Of a stretch of 64,000 nt of DNA, positions 55,014-64,000 are shown in pieces (position 1 is the stretch's first letter; the number at the start of each line of letters is the position of its first letter). A program made the translations under genes and the position numbers. The notes under the pieces were generated by a model that did no database searches, had not been told where the DNA came from, and saw nothing but the letters and a program-made list of their open reading frames with translations. Source of the stretch: Candidatus Pantoea edessiphila (GTDB lineage: Bacteria > Pseudomonadota > Gammaproteobacteria > Enterobacterales > Enterobacteriaceae). The stretch is from assembly GCF_002933355.1 (NCBI RefSeq), contig NZ_PDKU01000001.1, positions 1-64,000 of the forward strand. The letters run 5' to 3'.

Positions 55014-56411
55014 ATGGAACCAATTATTGCGTTAATTGGTCATTTTAATGTAGGTAAATCAACATTATTCAATAGATTAACAAAAACCGCAGATTCGTTA
55101 GTATCCAATATACCTGGAGTCACTCGTGATAGAAAATATGGTTATGCAAAACTATCTGGATTAACATTTATTGTAATTGATACAGCTGGTTTTGAGGACG
55201 TAACAATTGGTGTTGAACAAGGTATGATTTCTCAATCTTTAATAGCGATCGAAGAAGCTGATATAGTATTATTTGTTGTTGACAGCACTGTTGGCATAAT
55301 AGTTGCCGATCAAAAAATCGCAAAATATTTACATAAATACAAAAAGATGGTTTTCGTTGTAGTAAACAAAATTAATAGGTTAGATGGCGATTTGAACATT
55401 ACTAATTTTCGTGCTTTAGGTTTTGAAAATATCAATGCTATAGACGCTGTTAGTGGATATGGTATAATAGACCTTTTTAAAAAAATAACACTATATTGGC
55501 AAGATTATATTAAAAATAATGTAAGTAAAATAAATACATTATTAGATACACAGATATTAACTTTTAAAGAAAATAATCATTTAAAGAAACATAAATTACC
55601 TACATCACTTGATTTGCCTATTAGACTAGCAATAGTAGGTCGCCCAAATGTTGGAAAATCTACTTTGATTAACTGTATATTAGGTAAGAATCGTGTAATA
55701 GTTCATGATACACCAGGCACTACACGCGATAGTGTTTATATATCTATAAAATATCTTGATCAAAATTATATCATAATTGATACAGCTGGTGTACGTAAAC
55801 GTAATAACGTTAATCACATAATAGAAAAATATTCTATTAATAAGACATTACAAGCAATTGATGATTCTAATGTAGTGCTTTTAATAATTAATGCACATGA
55901 AGAAATTTCTCATCAAGATTATTATTTACTAAATTTTATAAATAGTAAAGGTAAATCATTAGTTATTGTAATCAATAAATGTGACAATTTATCATGGAAA
56001 GTTCGTGAAGAAATTGAACATAAAATAAAATTGCGTTTAGGTTTTATAAATTTTGCACGTATTCATTTTATTTCAGCTTTGTATAGTATAGGTATAAACG
56101 ACCTATTCAAATCAGTTAATGAAGCTTATATTTGTTCTAGAAAACATGTTAATTCCTCTCTTATAACTAAAATTATGAATTTAGCTACTAAAAATCATAA
56201 ACCTCCTTTAATCAATGGTAATCCTATTAAAATGAAATACGCACATATCGGCAGTCATAACCCACTTACTATAATAATTCACGGTAATAGATTAAAATTT
56301 TTACCAAAAACTTACAAACGTTATTTAGTAGCATTTTTTAGTAAATCAATGAATATTATTGGTTCTTTGATTCGTATTCAATTAAAAGAAACTAAAAACC
56401 CCTATAAATAG
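55014..56411 (+). CDS. der: Ribosome-assembly GTPase Der (EngA), altered G4 motif
   Basis: Der has two GTPase domains and a KH-like domain and acts in 50S assembly. Domain 1 has GHFNVGKST and DTAG, but its guanine-specificity motif reads NKIN (residues 118-121) instead of NKxD. Domain 2 (from about 207) is intact, with GRPNVGKST, GTTRDS, DTAG and NKCD. The acidic linker between the domains is reduced. The protein ends at ETKNPYK (465 residues), lacking the basic tail of about 25 residues in E. coli Der. Confidence 0.96.
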   Translation: MEPIIALIGHFNVGKSTLFNRLTKTADSLVSNIPGVTRDRKYGYAKLSGLTFIVIDTAGFEDVTIGVEQGMISQSLIAIEEADIVLFVVDSTVGIIVADQKIAKYLHKYKKMVFVVVNKINRLDGDLNITNFRALGFENINAIDAVSGYGIIDLFKKITLYWQDYIKNNVSKINTLLDTQILTFKENNHLKKHKLPTSLDLPIRLAIVGRPNVGKSTLINCILGKNRVIVHDTPGTTRDSVYISIKYLDQNYIIIDTAGVRKRNNVNHIIEKYSINKTLQAIDDSNVVLLIINAHEEISHQDYYLLNFINSKGKSLVIVINKCDNLSWKVREEIEHKIKLRLGFINFARIHFISALYSIGINDLFKSVNEAYICSRKHVNSSLITKIMNLATKNHKPPLINGNPIKMKYAHIGSHNPLTIIIHGNRLKFLPKTYKRYLVAFFSKSMNIIGSLIRIQLKETKNPYK

Positions 56412-56642
56412 TTTTAACTTACTAAAATATTAAACAATTAAAATATAAATGTGATTAATAAATTCATTATCTAAATGATAAAATTACGTATAATAAATAC
56501 TGTGATTTATTTAAATTTTTATGAAAATTAATTAATAATAATTGATATTTTTAAATAAAACACTAGAAGAAATGAATTATATTCTGTAGAATCTCGATGC
56601 AATATTTTATCTGTTTAAATTAATTAGAGATGGAGTATTGCT

Positions 56643-58103
56643 ATGTTTAATAAAATAATCAAAAAAGCACTAACTTTTGACGATGTATTACTTATTCCTG
56701 CTTATTCTACAGTTTTACCTAACAAGGTAGATTTAAGAACTCAGCTAACGAAGAATATTGGCTTAAATATTCCTATGATTTCTGCTGCTATGGATACTAT
56801 TACTGAATCATCCTTAGCAATTGCTTTAGCACAGGAAGGAGGTTTAGGTTTTATTCATAAAAACATGTCTATTGAACGTCAAATAAATGAAGTACGTAAA
56901 GTAAAACAGTATGAAACAGGTATTATCATGAATCCACGTACTGTTCTACCAGATACTAAATTATCTGAAGTTCAATATATCACTAAAATCAACGGATTTG
57001 CTGGATATCCAGTAGTTGATAAGCAAAATAAATTAGTAGGTATTATTACTAATCGCGATGTTAGATTTGTAACTGATTTAAGTCAACCAGTCTCTGCAGT
57101 TATGACACAAAAAAGTAGATTGATAACAGTAACAGAAGGTGAATCTCGAGAATTGGTTCTACAAAAAATGCATGAAAAACGTGTAGAGAAAATATTAGTT
57201 ATAGATGATAATTTTTACTTGTTAGGCATGATAACTGCAAAAGACTTTCAGAAAGCTGAAAGAAAACCTAATGCATGTAAAGATAGTCAAGGTCGTTTAC
57301 GAGTTGGAGCTGCAGTAGGTATTGGTGAAGATAATGAAGATCGTACAGATGCATTAGTGTCTATTGGTGTCGATGTTTTATTGGTAGATTCCTCTCATGG
57401 ACATTCTATACACGTGTTAAAATGTGTTAGTAAAATACGTGCAAAATATCCTGATCTAGAAATAATATCTGGAAATGTAGTAACTGCTGCTGGTGCATTA
57501 TCATTAGTGGAATCAGGAGTTAATGCAGTTAAAGTTGGAATTGGCCCTGGTTCAATCTGTACTACTAGAATCGTTACTGGTGTAGGAGTACCACAAATTA
57601 CTGCTATTTTTGATGTTGCTTCAGTATTGAATAGGATGGATATTCCATTAATTGCTGATGGTGGCATTAGATTTTCAGGTGATATTGCAAAGTCAATTGC
57701 TGCAGGTGCTTCTTGTGTAATGGTTGGATCTATGTTGGCTGGCGTTGAAGAATCTCCAGGTGATATTGAATTATATCAGGGTAGATCCTTTAAGTCATAT
57801 AGAGGTATGGGTTCTTTAGGCGCTATGTTAAAAGGATCATCTGATCGTTATTTTCAATCTAATGAAAAATTAGTTCCAGAAGGTATTGAAGGACGAGTGC
57901 CATATAAAGGTAATTTAAAAGAAATAGTTCATCAACAGATGGGAGGTTTACGTTCTTGTATGGGATTAACGGGTTGTTTAAATATTAATGAGCTACGTAA
58001 CAAAGCTAATTTTGTTCAAGTTAGTGAGGCAGGAATGAAAGAAAGTCATGTTCATGATGTAACTATTACTAAAGAATCTCCTAATTATAGCATGAAATCA
58101 TAA
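56643..58103 (+). CDS. guaB: Inosine-5'-monophosphate dehydrogenase
   Basis: GuaB oxidises IMP to XMP, the first step to GMP. The 486-residue protein has the barrel start [20 protein letters not shown], two CBS domains (about 93-200), the catalytic cysteine in [15 protein letters not shown], and the flap [10 protein letters not shown]. It ends [15 protein letters not shown], as in E. coli. GGAG precedes the ATG by 6 bases. It is followed by guaA after 43 bases. Confidence 0.98.
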   Translation: MFNKIIKKALTFDDVLLIPAYSTVLPNKVDLRTQLTKNIGLNIPMISAAMDTITESSLAIALAQEGGLGFIHKNMSIERQINEVRKVKQYETGIIMNPRTVLPDTKLSEVQYITKINGFAGYPVVDKQNKLVGIITNRDVRFVTDLSQPVSAVMTQKSRLITVTEGESRELVLQKMHEKRVEKILVIDDNFYLLGMITAKDFQKAERKPNACKDSQGRLRVGAAVGIGEDNEDRTDALVSIGVDVLLVDSSHGHSIHVLKCVSKIRAKYPDLEIISGNVVTAAGALSLVESGVNAVKVGIGPGSICTTRIVTGVGVPQITAIFDVASVLNRMDIPLIADGGIRFSGDIAKSIAAGASCVMVGSMLAGVEESPGDIELYQGRSFKSYRGMGSLGAMLKGSSDRYFQSNEKLVPEGIEGRVPYKGNLKEIVHQQMGGLRSCMGLTGCLNINELRNKANFVQVSEAGMKESHVHDVTITKESPNYSMKS

Positions 58104-58146
58104 GCTGAATTTTATAACAACTAATTTTTTAAAAGAATAATTTACA

Positions 58147-59730
58147 ATGACGATAAAAAATATATATAAATATCGTATTTTAATACTGGATTTTGGTTCT
58201 CAATATACCAAATTAATTGCAAGAAGAGTACGTGATATAGGAGTTTATTGTAATATTTATCCATATAATGTTAGTGAAAATAAGATTAAAAAATTTAATC
58301 CCAATGGCATTATACTATCTGGTGGTCCTAGTAGTACTTTTCAATCCAATAGCCCTCGTGCACCTGATTGTATTTTTAATATGCAAGTACCAATAATAGG
58401 TATATGCTATGGTATGCAAACTATGATTTTACAATTAGGTGGAGAAGTTGTACCAGCTACAAAACGTGAATTTGGTAATGCTAAAATTGAAATAATAAAT
58501 TCAATAGCTCTATTGAAAAATATAAAATACGATGTAAATTCATATGACAAATCTACATTAAATGTGTGGATGAGTCATGGAGATCAAGTAAATTCTATAC
58601 CTGATGACTTTATCATAGTAGCTAAAACTCACAGTTGTCCTTTTGCTATAGTAGTGAATGAGAAAAAGCATTTTTACGGATTACAATTTCATCCAGAAGT
58701 TACACATACTGATCAAGGTATTAATATTTTAAAAAATTTTGTTATCAATATATGTTTATGTAAACCTTCTTGGGTAGCAAAACACATTATTCAACATTTA
58801 ATTAAAAAATTACGTAAAAAAATTGGTCTTGAAAAAGTAATTTTAGGTTTATCAGGGGGTCTTGATTCTTCTGTTGTAGCTATGCTGTTACATTTCGCTA
58901 TTGGTAGTCAGCTAACTTGTATATTTATTAATAATGGGTTATTACGTTTAAATGAAACAGAAGAAGTTATAAATACATTTAAGACCAATTTTAATTTAAA
59001 TATTATATATGTTTCAGCTGAAGAAAGATTCTTAAATGCATTGATAGGTATTGAAGATCCCGAAAAAAAACGTAAAATTATTGGTTCTATTTTTATAGAA
59101 ATTTTTAATGAGGAAGCTAATAAATTAAATAATGTTAAATGGTTAGCTCAAGGAACTATTTATTCAGATGTGATTGAATCTACAACCCCTTCATTGACCA
59201 GTAAAATAAATGTGATAAAATCACACCATAATGTAGGAGGGTTACCTAACAAAATGAGTTTGTCTCTTATTGAACCAATCAAAAAATTATTTAAAGATGA
59301 AGTTCAAAAAATTGGTATAGAATTAGGTATGCCTCATAAAATGCTATATCGTCATCCATTTCCAGGACCAGGATTAGGTATACGAATCTTGGGTGAAATA
59401 AAAAAAGAATATTGTGATATAGTACGTAAAGCTGATTTTATCTTTATAGAAGAATTACGAAGACATAAACTCTATGATAAATTAAGTCAAGCGTTTGTTG
59501 TTTTTTTACCTATTCGTTCAGTCGGTGTGATGGGTGATAATCGTAAATATGATTGGGTTATTTCATTACGTGCAGTTGAAACTATTGATTTTATGACTGC
59601 AAGTTGGGCATGTTTACCTTATGATGTACTTGCTTCTGTTTCTAATCGTATCATTAACGAAGTTCATGGTATTTCTCGTGTTGTTTATGATATAAGTAGT
59701 AAACCACCTGCTACTATTGAATGGGAATAA
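58147..59730 (+). CDS. guaA: GMP synthase (glutamine-hydrolysing)
   Basis: GuaA aminates XMP to GMP. The N-terminal glutaminase (about 1-205) has the catalytic cysteine in GICYGMQTM and the His-Glu pair in QFHPEVTHT. The ATP pyrophosphatase domain has the PP-loop LSGGLDSSV. The C-terminal dimerisation domain has [15 protein letters not shown] and the ending [10 protein letters not shown]. The 527-residue length is normal. It is convergent with ppk across 36 bases. Confidence 0.98.
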   Translation: MTIKNIYKYRILILDFGSQYTKLIARRVRDIGVYCNIYPYNVSENKIKKFNPNGIILSGGPSSTFQSNSPRAPDCIFNMQVPIIGICYGMQTMILQLGGEVVPATKREFGNAKIEIINSIALLKNIKYDVNSYDKSTLNVWMSHGDQVNSIPDDFIIVAKTHSCPFAIVVNEKKHFYGLQFHPEVTHTDQGINILKNFVINICLCKPSWVAKHIIQHLIKKLRKKIGLEKVILGLSGGLDSSVVAMLLHFAIGSQLTCIFINNGLLRLNETEEVINTFKTNFNLNIIYVSAEERFLNALIGIEDPEKKRKIIGSIFIEIFNEEANKLNNVKWLAQGTIYSDVIESTTPSLTSKINVIKSHHNVGGLPNKMSLSLIEPIKKLFKDEVQKIGIELGMPHKMLYRHPFPGPGLGIRILGEIKKEYCDIVRKADFIFIEELRRHKLYDKLSQAFVVFLPIRSVGVMGDNRKYDWVISLRAVETIDFMTASWACLPYDVLASVSNRIINEVHGISRVVYDISSKPPATIEWE

Positions 59731-59766
59731 TAAAATTAAACTAAAATATTTTTTATAATTATCAAT

Positions 59767-61812
59767 TTACTTAACGTGTTCTAGATTTTTAATGTAATTA
59801 TACACAGTTAATTGTGATCTTATTTTATTCCGACACTTGACATAAGAATTACTTAATGCTTTATCAATAATACGTGCTTTTACTGTATCGTTTAGTTGAA
59901 TGGCAAGTATTTTTGAAATACGTTTTTTTATATCTGGATTAAGAATAGCTACAGCAACTTCAATACGATAATCAATATTACGTGTCATCCAGTCCGCAGA
60001 AGATAAAAATATTTTCTTATTACCTTTATTTTCAAAAATATAAACTCGGTCATGTTCTAAATATCTGTCAACAATGCTAATAATACGAATGTTATCACTA
60101 ATTCCAGGTAAATTTGGAATTAGTGAGCACATACTTCTTACTAATAAATTTACTTTTACTCCAAAACTAGATGCTGTGTATAGTTTATTAATAAGACCTT
60201 TATCTACTAGATTATTTAATTTTAAAACAATAGATGCTGGTAATTTCTTTTTAGCATTAGCAATTTCATTATCAATTAATTTATAAAGTTCACGGCGAGA
60301 ATTTTGTGGAGATACAATTAAATATTGAAATGTCACTGGAAGATATGGATTTTTAATAAAATTAAATACAAGATGTATTTCATTAGTAATTCTTATATCA
60401 GAAGTTAATAGGGAATAATCTGTATAAATACGTGCAGTTTTCTCATTAAAATTACCTGTTCCTATATGTCCATAAAGAACTACTGCATTATTTTCTAGAC
60501 GTGAAATCAAAAAAAGTTTGGCATGAATTTTTAAACCTGGTGTAGAAAAAATCACATGCACACCGGCTTCAGTAAGACGTTTAGACCAATAAATATTTGC
60601 TTCTTCATCAAAACGAGCTTGCAATTCAACAACTACTGTAACCTTTTTACCATTATAAGCAGCATGAATCATTGCATCTATTATTCTAGAATGTTTTGCA
60701 ACTCGGTAAATATTTATTTTTATTGCTAAAACATTAGGATCAAAAGAAGCTTGTTGTAATAATTCTAATATATGTTCAAAAGTGTAATAAGGATAATATA
60801 AAAGTATATCGTTATATCGAATTGCATCAAAATAATTACGAAAACCATTAAAACCAATATGACGAATTGGAGGTAAGTAATGATTAATAAGTTTATTTTT
60901 TCCAATATCAGGAAATTTAATAAAATCTTTAAAGTTATGATAACGACCACTGGGTATTACTGAATCTAGACTTGTAATAGAAAGTTTACGGCATAAAAGG
61001 TTTACTATACTAATAGGCATATCGTATTGATATACTAAACGTACTGGTTCTGAAGTTAAACGCTGTTTTAGACTAGATGACATCAATTCTAGTAAACTTG
61101 ATTTTATTTCTGATGCTAAATTATATTTAGCATCACGAGTTATTTTCATCGAATAAGCATTTAATAAATCATAATCGTAAAAACTTTTAAAAATATCGTC
61201 TAAACAATATCTTAAAATATTATCTAATATAATAATAAGCTTACGTCTATATGGTGGTTCATCAGGAATTTGAATAAAACGGGATAATTTATCTGAAGGA
61301 ATTTTTAATAATGCATGAAAATTATTTTTTTTATAAATTATTTCAACTACCAAATAAGTATGATCATCTTTCAGAAATTTGGTTAAATCAGTATCTGTAG
61401 TAATAATAATAGGAGTTATATGTTGTCTTAATTTGTTTTTAAAAAATTGACGAAGCCAAATTTGCTGAGTATTAGATAATTGCATTTCATCAATTAAAAA
61501 TATCTGATTACGTGCTAATTCAATTATTAAATTATTATATATAGCATTAAAATTTTGATCAGATTTTATAACTTGTTTTTGAATTTTTTTAAAAAGATAG
61601 TATAGTGGTGTAATTGATGATTTTCTTTCTTCATCTATTAAGATATGTCTTTTTAAATCTGCAAAACGAACTCTATAAAATTCATCTAAGTTGTTTGAAT
61701 AAATACCTAAAAACCGTATTCTTTCTATTAATGGATTTCTTTTATCTTTTGCTTCCTGTAAGACACGCTCATTAAAAGATAACCAACTAAGTTCTTTATC
61801 AATATAAAGCAT
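59767..61812 (-). CDS. ppk: Polyphosphate kinase
   Basis: Ppk makes inorganic polyphosphate from ATP at the inner membrane. The protein aligns fully with E. coli Ppk1: [35 protein letters not shown], the autophosphorylated histidine in [29 protein letters not shown] and [14 protein letters not shown] chose the ATG at 61812 (681 residues) because MLYIDKEL then matches the E. coli N-terminus. A GTG at 61863 and an ATG at 61833 are in frame, but add residues unlike E. coli. No ppx follows. Confidence 0.95.
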   Translation of the reverse strand: MLYIDKELSWLSFNERVLQEAKDKRNPLIERIRFLGIYSNNLDEFYRVRFADLKRHILIDEERKSSITPLYYLFKKIQKQVIKSDQNFNAIYNNLIIELARNQIFLIDEMQLSNTQQIWLRQFFKNKLRQHITPIIITTDTDLTKFLKDDHTYLVVEIIYKKNNFHALLKIPSDKLSRFIQIPDEPPYRRKLIIILDNILRYCLDDIFKSFYDYDLLNAYSMKITRDAKYNLASEIKSSLLELMSSSLKQRLTSEPVRLVYQYDMPISIVNLLCRKLSITSLDSVIPSGRYHNFKDFIKFPDIGKNKLINHYLPPIRHIGFNGFRNYFDAIRYNDILLYYPYYTFEHILELLQQASFDPNVLAIKINIYRVAKHSRIIDAMIHAAYNGKKVTVVVELQARFDEEANIYWSKRLTEAGVHVIFSTPGLKIHAKLFLISRLENNAVVLYGHIGTGNFNEKTARIYTDYSLLTSDIRITNEIHLVFNFIKNPYLPVTFQYLIVSPQNSRRELYKLIDNEIANAKKKLPASIVLKLNNLVDKGLINKLYTASSFGVKVNLLVRSMCSLIPNLPGISDNIRIISIVDRYLEHDRVYIFENKGNKKIFLSSADWMTRNIDYRIEVAVAILNPDIKKRISKILAIQLNDTVKARIIDKALSNSYVKCRNKIRSQLTVYNYIKNLEHVK

Positions 61813-61892
61813 TACTACATAACCTATATTCATTTTATCGGTTACAATTTTAAACCCTATCACTGAATTTAATTATTAAATTTCAATCATTT

Positions 61893-62552
61893 TTAATTTT
61901 TAATTAAATTATCAATGTTACCTGTATAGCCTTGCGGAGGTAATGTTTTGCCATCTAACCAAACTTTCTCTTCTTTCATGATCAATCTTGTTTCTATATA
62001 CCACTTAATTGCAATTGGATATATGATATACTCTTGACTTTTAACACGTTCTTTTAAAGAAAATTTATCATCTGTAGATAAAACAGGAACTCTACTTTGT
62101 ATAATAATTGGACCACTATCTAATTTATCAGTAACAAAATGTACTGAAGATCCGTGTTCTAATTCACCGTTTTCTAAAACTCTACAATGCGTGTTTAGAC
62201 CAGGATATTTAGGTAATAAAGAAGGATGAATATTCATTATTCTACCTTTATAATAATTTACAAAAAAACTACCTAAAATACGCATATATCCTGCTAATAC
62301 AATTAAATCAGGTTTATATTTATCAACTTCTTTAGTTAGCATAAAATCAAATGTTTCAAAATTTATAAATCTATTTACATCAATTATATTAATTGGTATT
62401 CCTGATTTTTTAGCATAGGTCAGACCATAAGCACAAGATATATTACTAAATACAGAAGCTATTCTAGCATTAATTATGCTATTCTGACAAGCATCAAGAA
62501 TAACTTTAAGATTACTTCCTACACCAGAGATAAATGTAACTATTTTTTTCAT
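61893..62552 (-). CDS. purN: Phosphoribosylglycinamide formyltransferase
   Basis: PurN formylates GAR with 10-formyl-THF, the third step of purine synthesis. The 219-residue protein has SGVGSNLKVILDAC, the catalytic MNIHPSLLPKYPGLNTH, the aspartate in HFVTDKLDSGP, and ends WLDGKTLPPQGYTG. Its start overlaps the purM stop by four bases (ATGA), so purM-purN are translationally coupled. Confidence 0.97.
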   Translation of the reverse strand: MKKIVTFISGVGSNLKVILDACQNSIINARIASVFSNISCAYGLTYAKKSGIPINIIDVNRFINFETFDFMLTKEVDKYKPDLIVLAGYMRILGSFFVNYYKGRIMNIHPSLLPKYPGLNTHCRVLENGELEHGSSVHFVTDKLDSGPIIIQSRVPVLSTDDKFSLKERVKSQEYIIYPIAIKWYIETRLIMKEEKVWLDGKTLPPQGYTGNIDNLIKN

Positions 62553-63589
62553 TTTATAAATATTACGCGTTCTTTAGAATTAGATTTTTTAATTGTACCA
62601 ATTATCCATGACTTTTCATTAATTTTTTTCATAAATGAAATTATTTCGTTTGCTTCTATTTGATTAGCTATCACTATTATACCGACACCACAATTAAATA
62701 TATGATACATTTCACGTTTTTTTATATTACCTTGTTTTTGTATCCATTGAAATATAGGAGGCCATGTCCAAGTGCTATCAATAATTACAGCTTGAGTGTT
62801 ATTTGGTAATATTCTAGGGATATTTTCTACAAAACCACCTCCAGTTATATGTACAATGCCTTTAATATCAAATTTTTCTGTTAATTTTAATATATTTTTT
62901 ACATATATACGGGTCGGTTCAATTAGATAATCTATTAAAGGTTTTTCATTAAGTTTACTAATTAAAGGATTAATTTGATTTGTTTCAAGGATTTTATGTA
63001 TCAAAGAGTAACCATTAGAATGTGGTCCACTTGAGCTTAGGGCTATTAGCATATCATTTTCTTGAATTTTTTTTCCATCAATAATTTTAGATTTTTCAAC
63101 TACACCAATACAAAAACCAGCCATATCATAATCTTGATTTGTATAGATTCCAGGAATTTCCGCAGTTTCACCGCCTATTAACGCACAATCTGAAATTGTA
63201 CAGCCTTTAACAATGCTATTTATTACTGAAGTAGCAATTTCCACATCTAATTTACTCGTTGAATAATAGTCCAAAAAAAATAAAGGTTTTGCACCACAAA
63301 CTATTATATCATTGACACACATAGCGACTAAATCTATACCAATATTTTCATAATTCTTCGTGTAATTAGCTAAACGTAATTTAGTGCCTACACCGTCGGT
63401 AGTTGCAACCAATACTGGTTCGGTATAATTTTTTGGTAATTCACATAAGGAATTAAAACCGCCTATTTGACTTATTATTTCAGGCATATTTGTTTTTTTT
63501 ACTATTTTTTTTATTCGTTGAATTAACGTACTACTATTTTCAATGTTAACACCAGCATCTTGATATGTTATAGATAATTTATTTATCAA
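62549..63589 (-). CDS. purM: Phosphoribosylformylglycinamidine cyclo-ligase
   Basis: PurM closes the imidazole ring to give AIR. The 346-residue protein has ATTDGVGTKLRLA, GIDLVAMCVNDI, FFLDYYSTSKLD, LIGGETAEIPGIY, SSSGPHSNGYSL and HITGGGFVENIPR. The start is TTG, placed by a strong GAGG 7 bases upstream; E. coli purM starts at GTG. It is divergent from upp across 212 bases, the E. coli arrangement. No PurR-like site is evident there. Confidence 0.97.
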   Translation of the reverse strand: MINKLSITYQDAGVNIENSSTLIQRIKKIVKKTNMPEIISQIGGFNSLCELPKNYTEPVLVATTDGVGTKLRLANYTKNYENIGIDLVAMCVNDIIVCGAKPLFFLDYYSTSKLDVEIATSVINSIVKGCTISDCALIGGETAEIPGIYTNQDYDMAGFCIGVVEKSKIIDGKKIQENDMLIALSSSGPHSNGYSLIHKILETNQINPLISKLNEKPLIDYLIEPTRIYVKNILKLTEKFDIKGIVHITGGGFVENIPRILPNNTQAVIIDSTWTWPPIFQWIQKQGNIKKREMYHIFNCGVGIIVIANQIEANEIISFMKKINEKSWIIGTIKKSNSKERVIFIK

Positions 63590-63801
63590 TGTTTTGCCTC
63601 AAGTTATTAATTAGCAATATAAAATAACATCATTTGTTCATAGAATAAAAAATTTAATATTGTAATATAATTTTCTATTAAATACATACAACTTATATTT
63701 TGCTTATTAATAGTAAAGTTTTGTTATTTAAATAGATAATAAACAGAAAAGAAAGTAGTATTATAGTACAGTTTAATATAAATTTTCCTTAGGAACAATT
63801 A

Positions 63802-64000
63802 ATGAAAATTGTTGAAGTAAATCATCCTTTAATTAAACACAAATTAGGTTTAATGCGTATTCATGATATCAATACTAAACGTTTTCGTGAATTAGCATCT
63901 GAAATAGGTAGTTTACTTGCTTATGAAGCTACATCAGACATAAAGACTGAAAAAGTTATTATAAAAGGTTGGAACAGTTTAGTACAAGTTGAAAAAATTA
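63802..64000 (+). CDS. upp: Uracil phosphoribosyltransferase (5' part, cut by window)
   Basis: Upp salvages uracil to UMP. Only the first 66 codons are in the window; the frame is open to the edge. The start [18 protein letters not shown], followed by [20 protein letters not shown], matches E. coli Upp closely. AGGA lies 7 bases before the ATG. It is divergent from purM. Confidence 0.95.
   Translation, partial: MKIVEVNHPLIKHKLGLMRIHDINTKRFRELASEIGSLLAYEATSDIKTEKVIIKGWNSLVQVEKI

Noticed and set aside
63590-63801. PurR operator between purM and upp
   Set aside because: No ACGCAAACGTTTGCGT-like palindrome is found in the gap.

Overview
ORGANISM. The window looks like a piece of the chromosome of an insect-associated Enterobacterales endosymbiont with a reduced, strongly AT-rich genome. 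Nearly every protein aligns end to end with its Escherichia coli counterpart. Local gene order follows E. coli except that many intervening genes are missing (tufB, the thi operon, rsd, nudC, recN, ratA, rpoE-rseABC, recO, mltF, trmJ, iscR, most of the isc operon, rodZ, xseA, speG, ppx). There are no insertion sequences, phages, CRISPR arrays or transferred islands. Baumannia, Blochmannia and Sodalis-allied symbionts are plausible relatives, but the genus cannot be fixed from this sequence alone. LAYOUT. 1-20334 matches the E. coli 90-minute region: end of an rRNA operon (5S), murB-birA, coaA, four tRNAs, secE-nusG-rplKA-rplJL-rpoBC, hemE, purHD. At about 20335-20507 the map jumps to the E. 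coli 60-to-56-minute region, read in descending order: nrdHIEF, ssrA-smpB, rnfH, a bamE relic, nadK, grpE, ung, nadB, lepA-lepB-rnc-era, pdxJ-acpS, pgpC, tadA, purL, glyA, an orphan membrane-protein gene, suhB, iscS, ndk, rlmN, ispG-hisS-yfgM-bamB-der, guaBA, ppk, purMN, and the first 66 codons of upp at the right edge. FUNCTION. The content is transcription and translation, de novo purine synthesis (purD, H, L, M, N, guaA, guaB), a class Ib ribonucleotide reductase, and scattered steps of cofactor pathways (NAD, CoA, pyridoxal phosphate, haem, isoprenoid, biotin loading). A few envelope functions also remain: SecE, LepB, YfgM, BamB and PgpC. WHAT STANDS OUT. No new multi-gene system is evident. 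The interest lies in decay and repurposing inside core genes. SuhB has lost two metal-binding aspartates. NrdH has lost the first cysteine of its CxxC. The first GTPase domain of Der has NKxN instead of NKxD. Ung has GQDPYC instead of GQDPYH. IscS stands alone and lacks its C-terminal tail, next to a possible iscU relic. A degraded bamE is readable between rnfH and nadK. GrpE has gained an EKSAEL hexapeptide array. One uncharacterised four-helix membrane protein with a strong RBS and terminator is the best candidate for an undescribed function.
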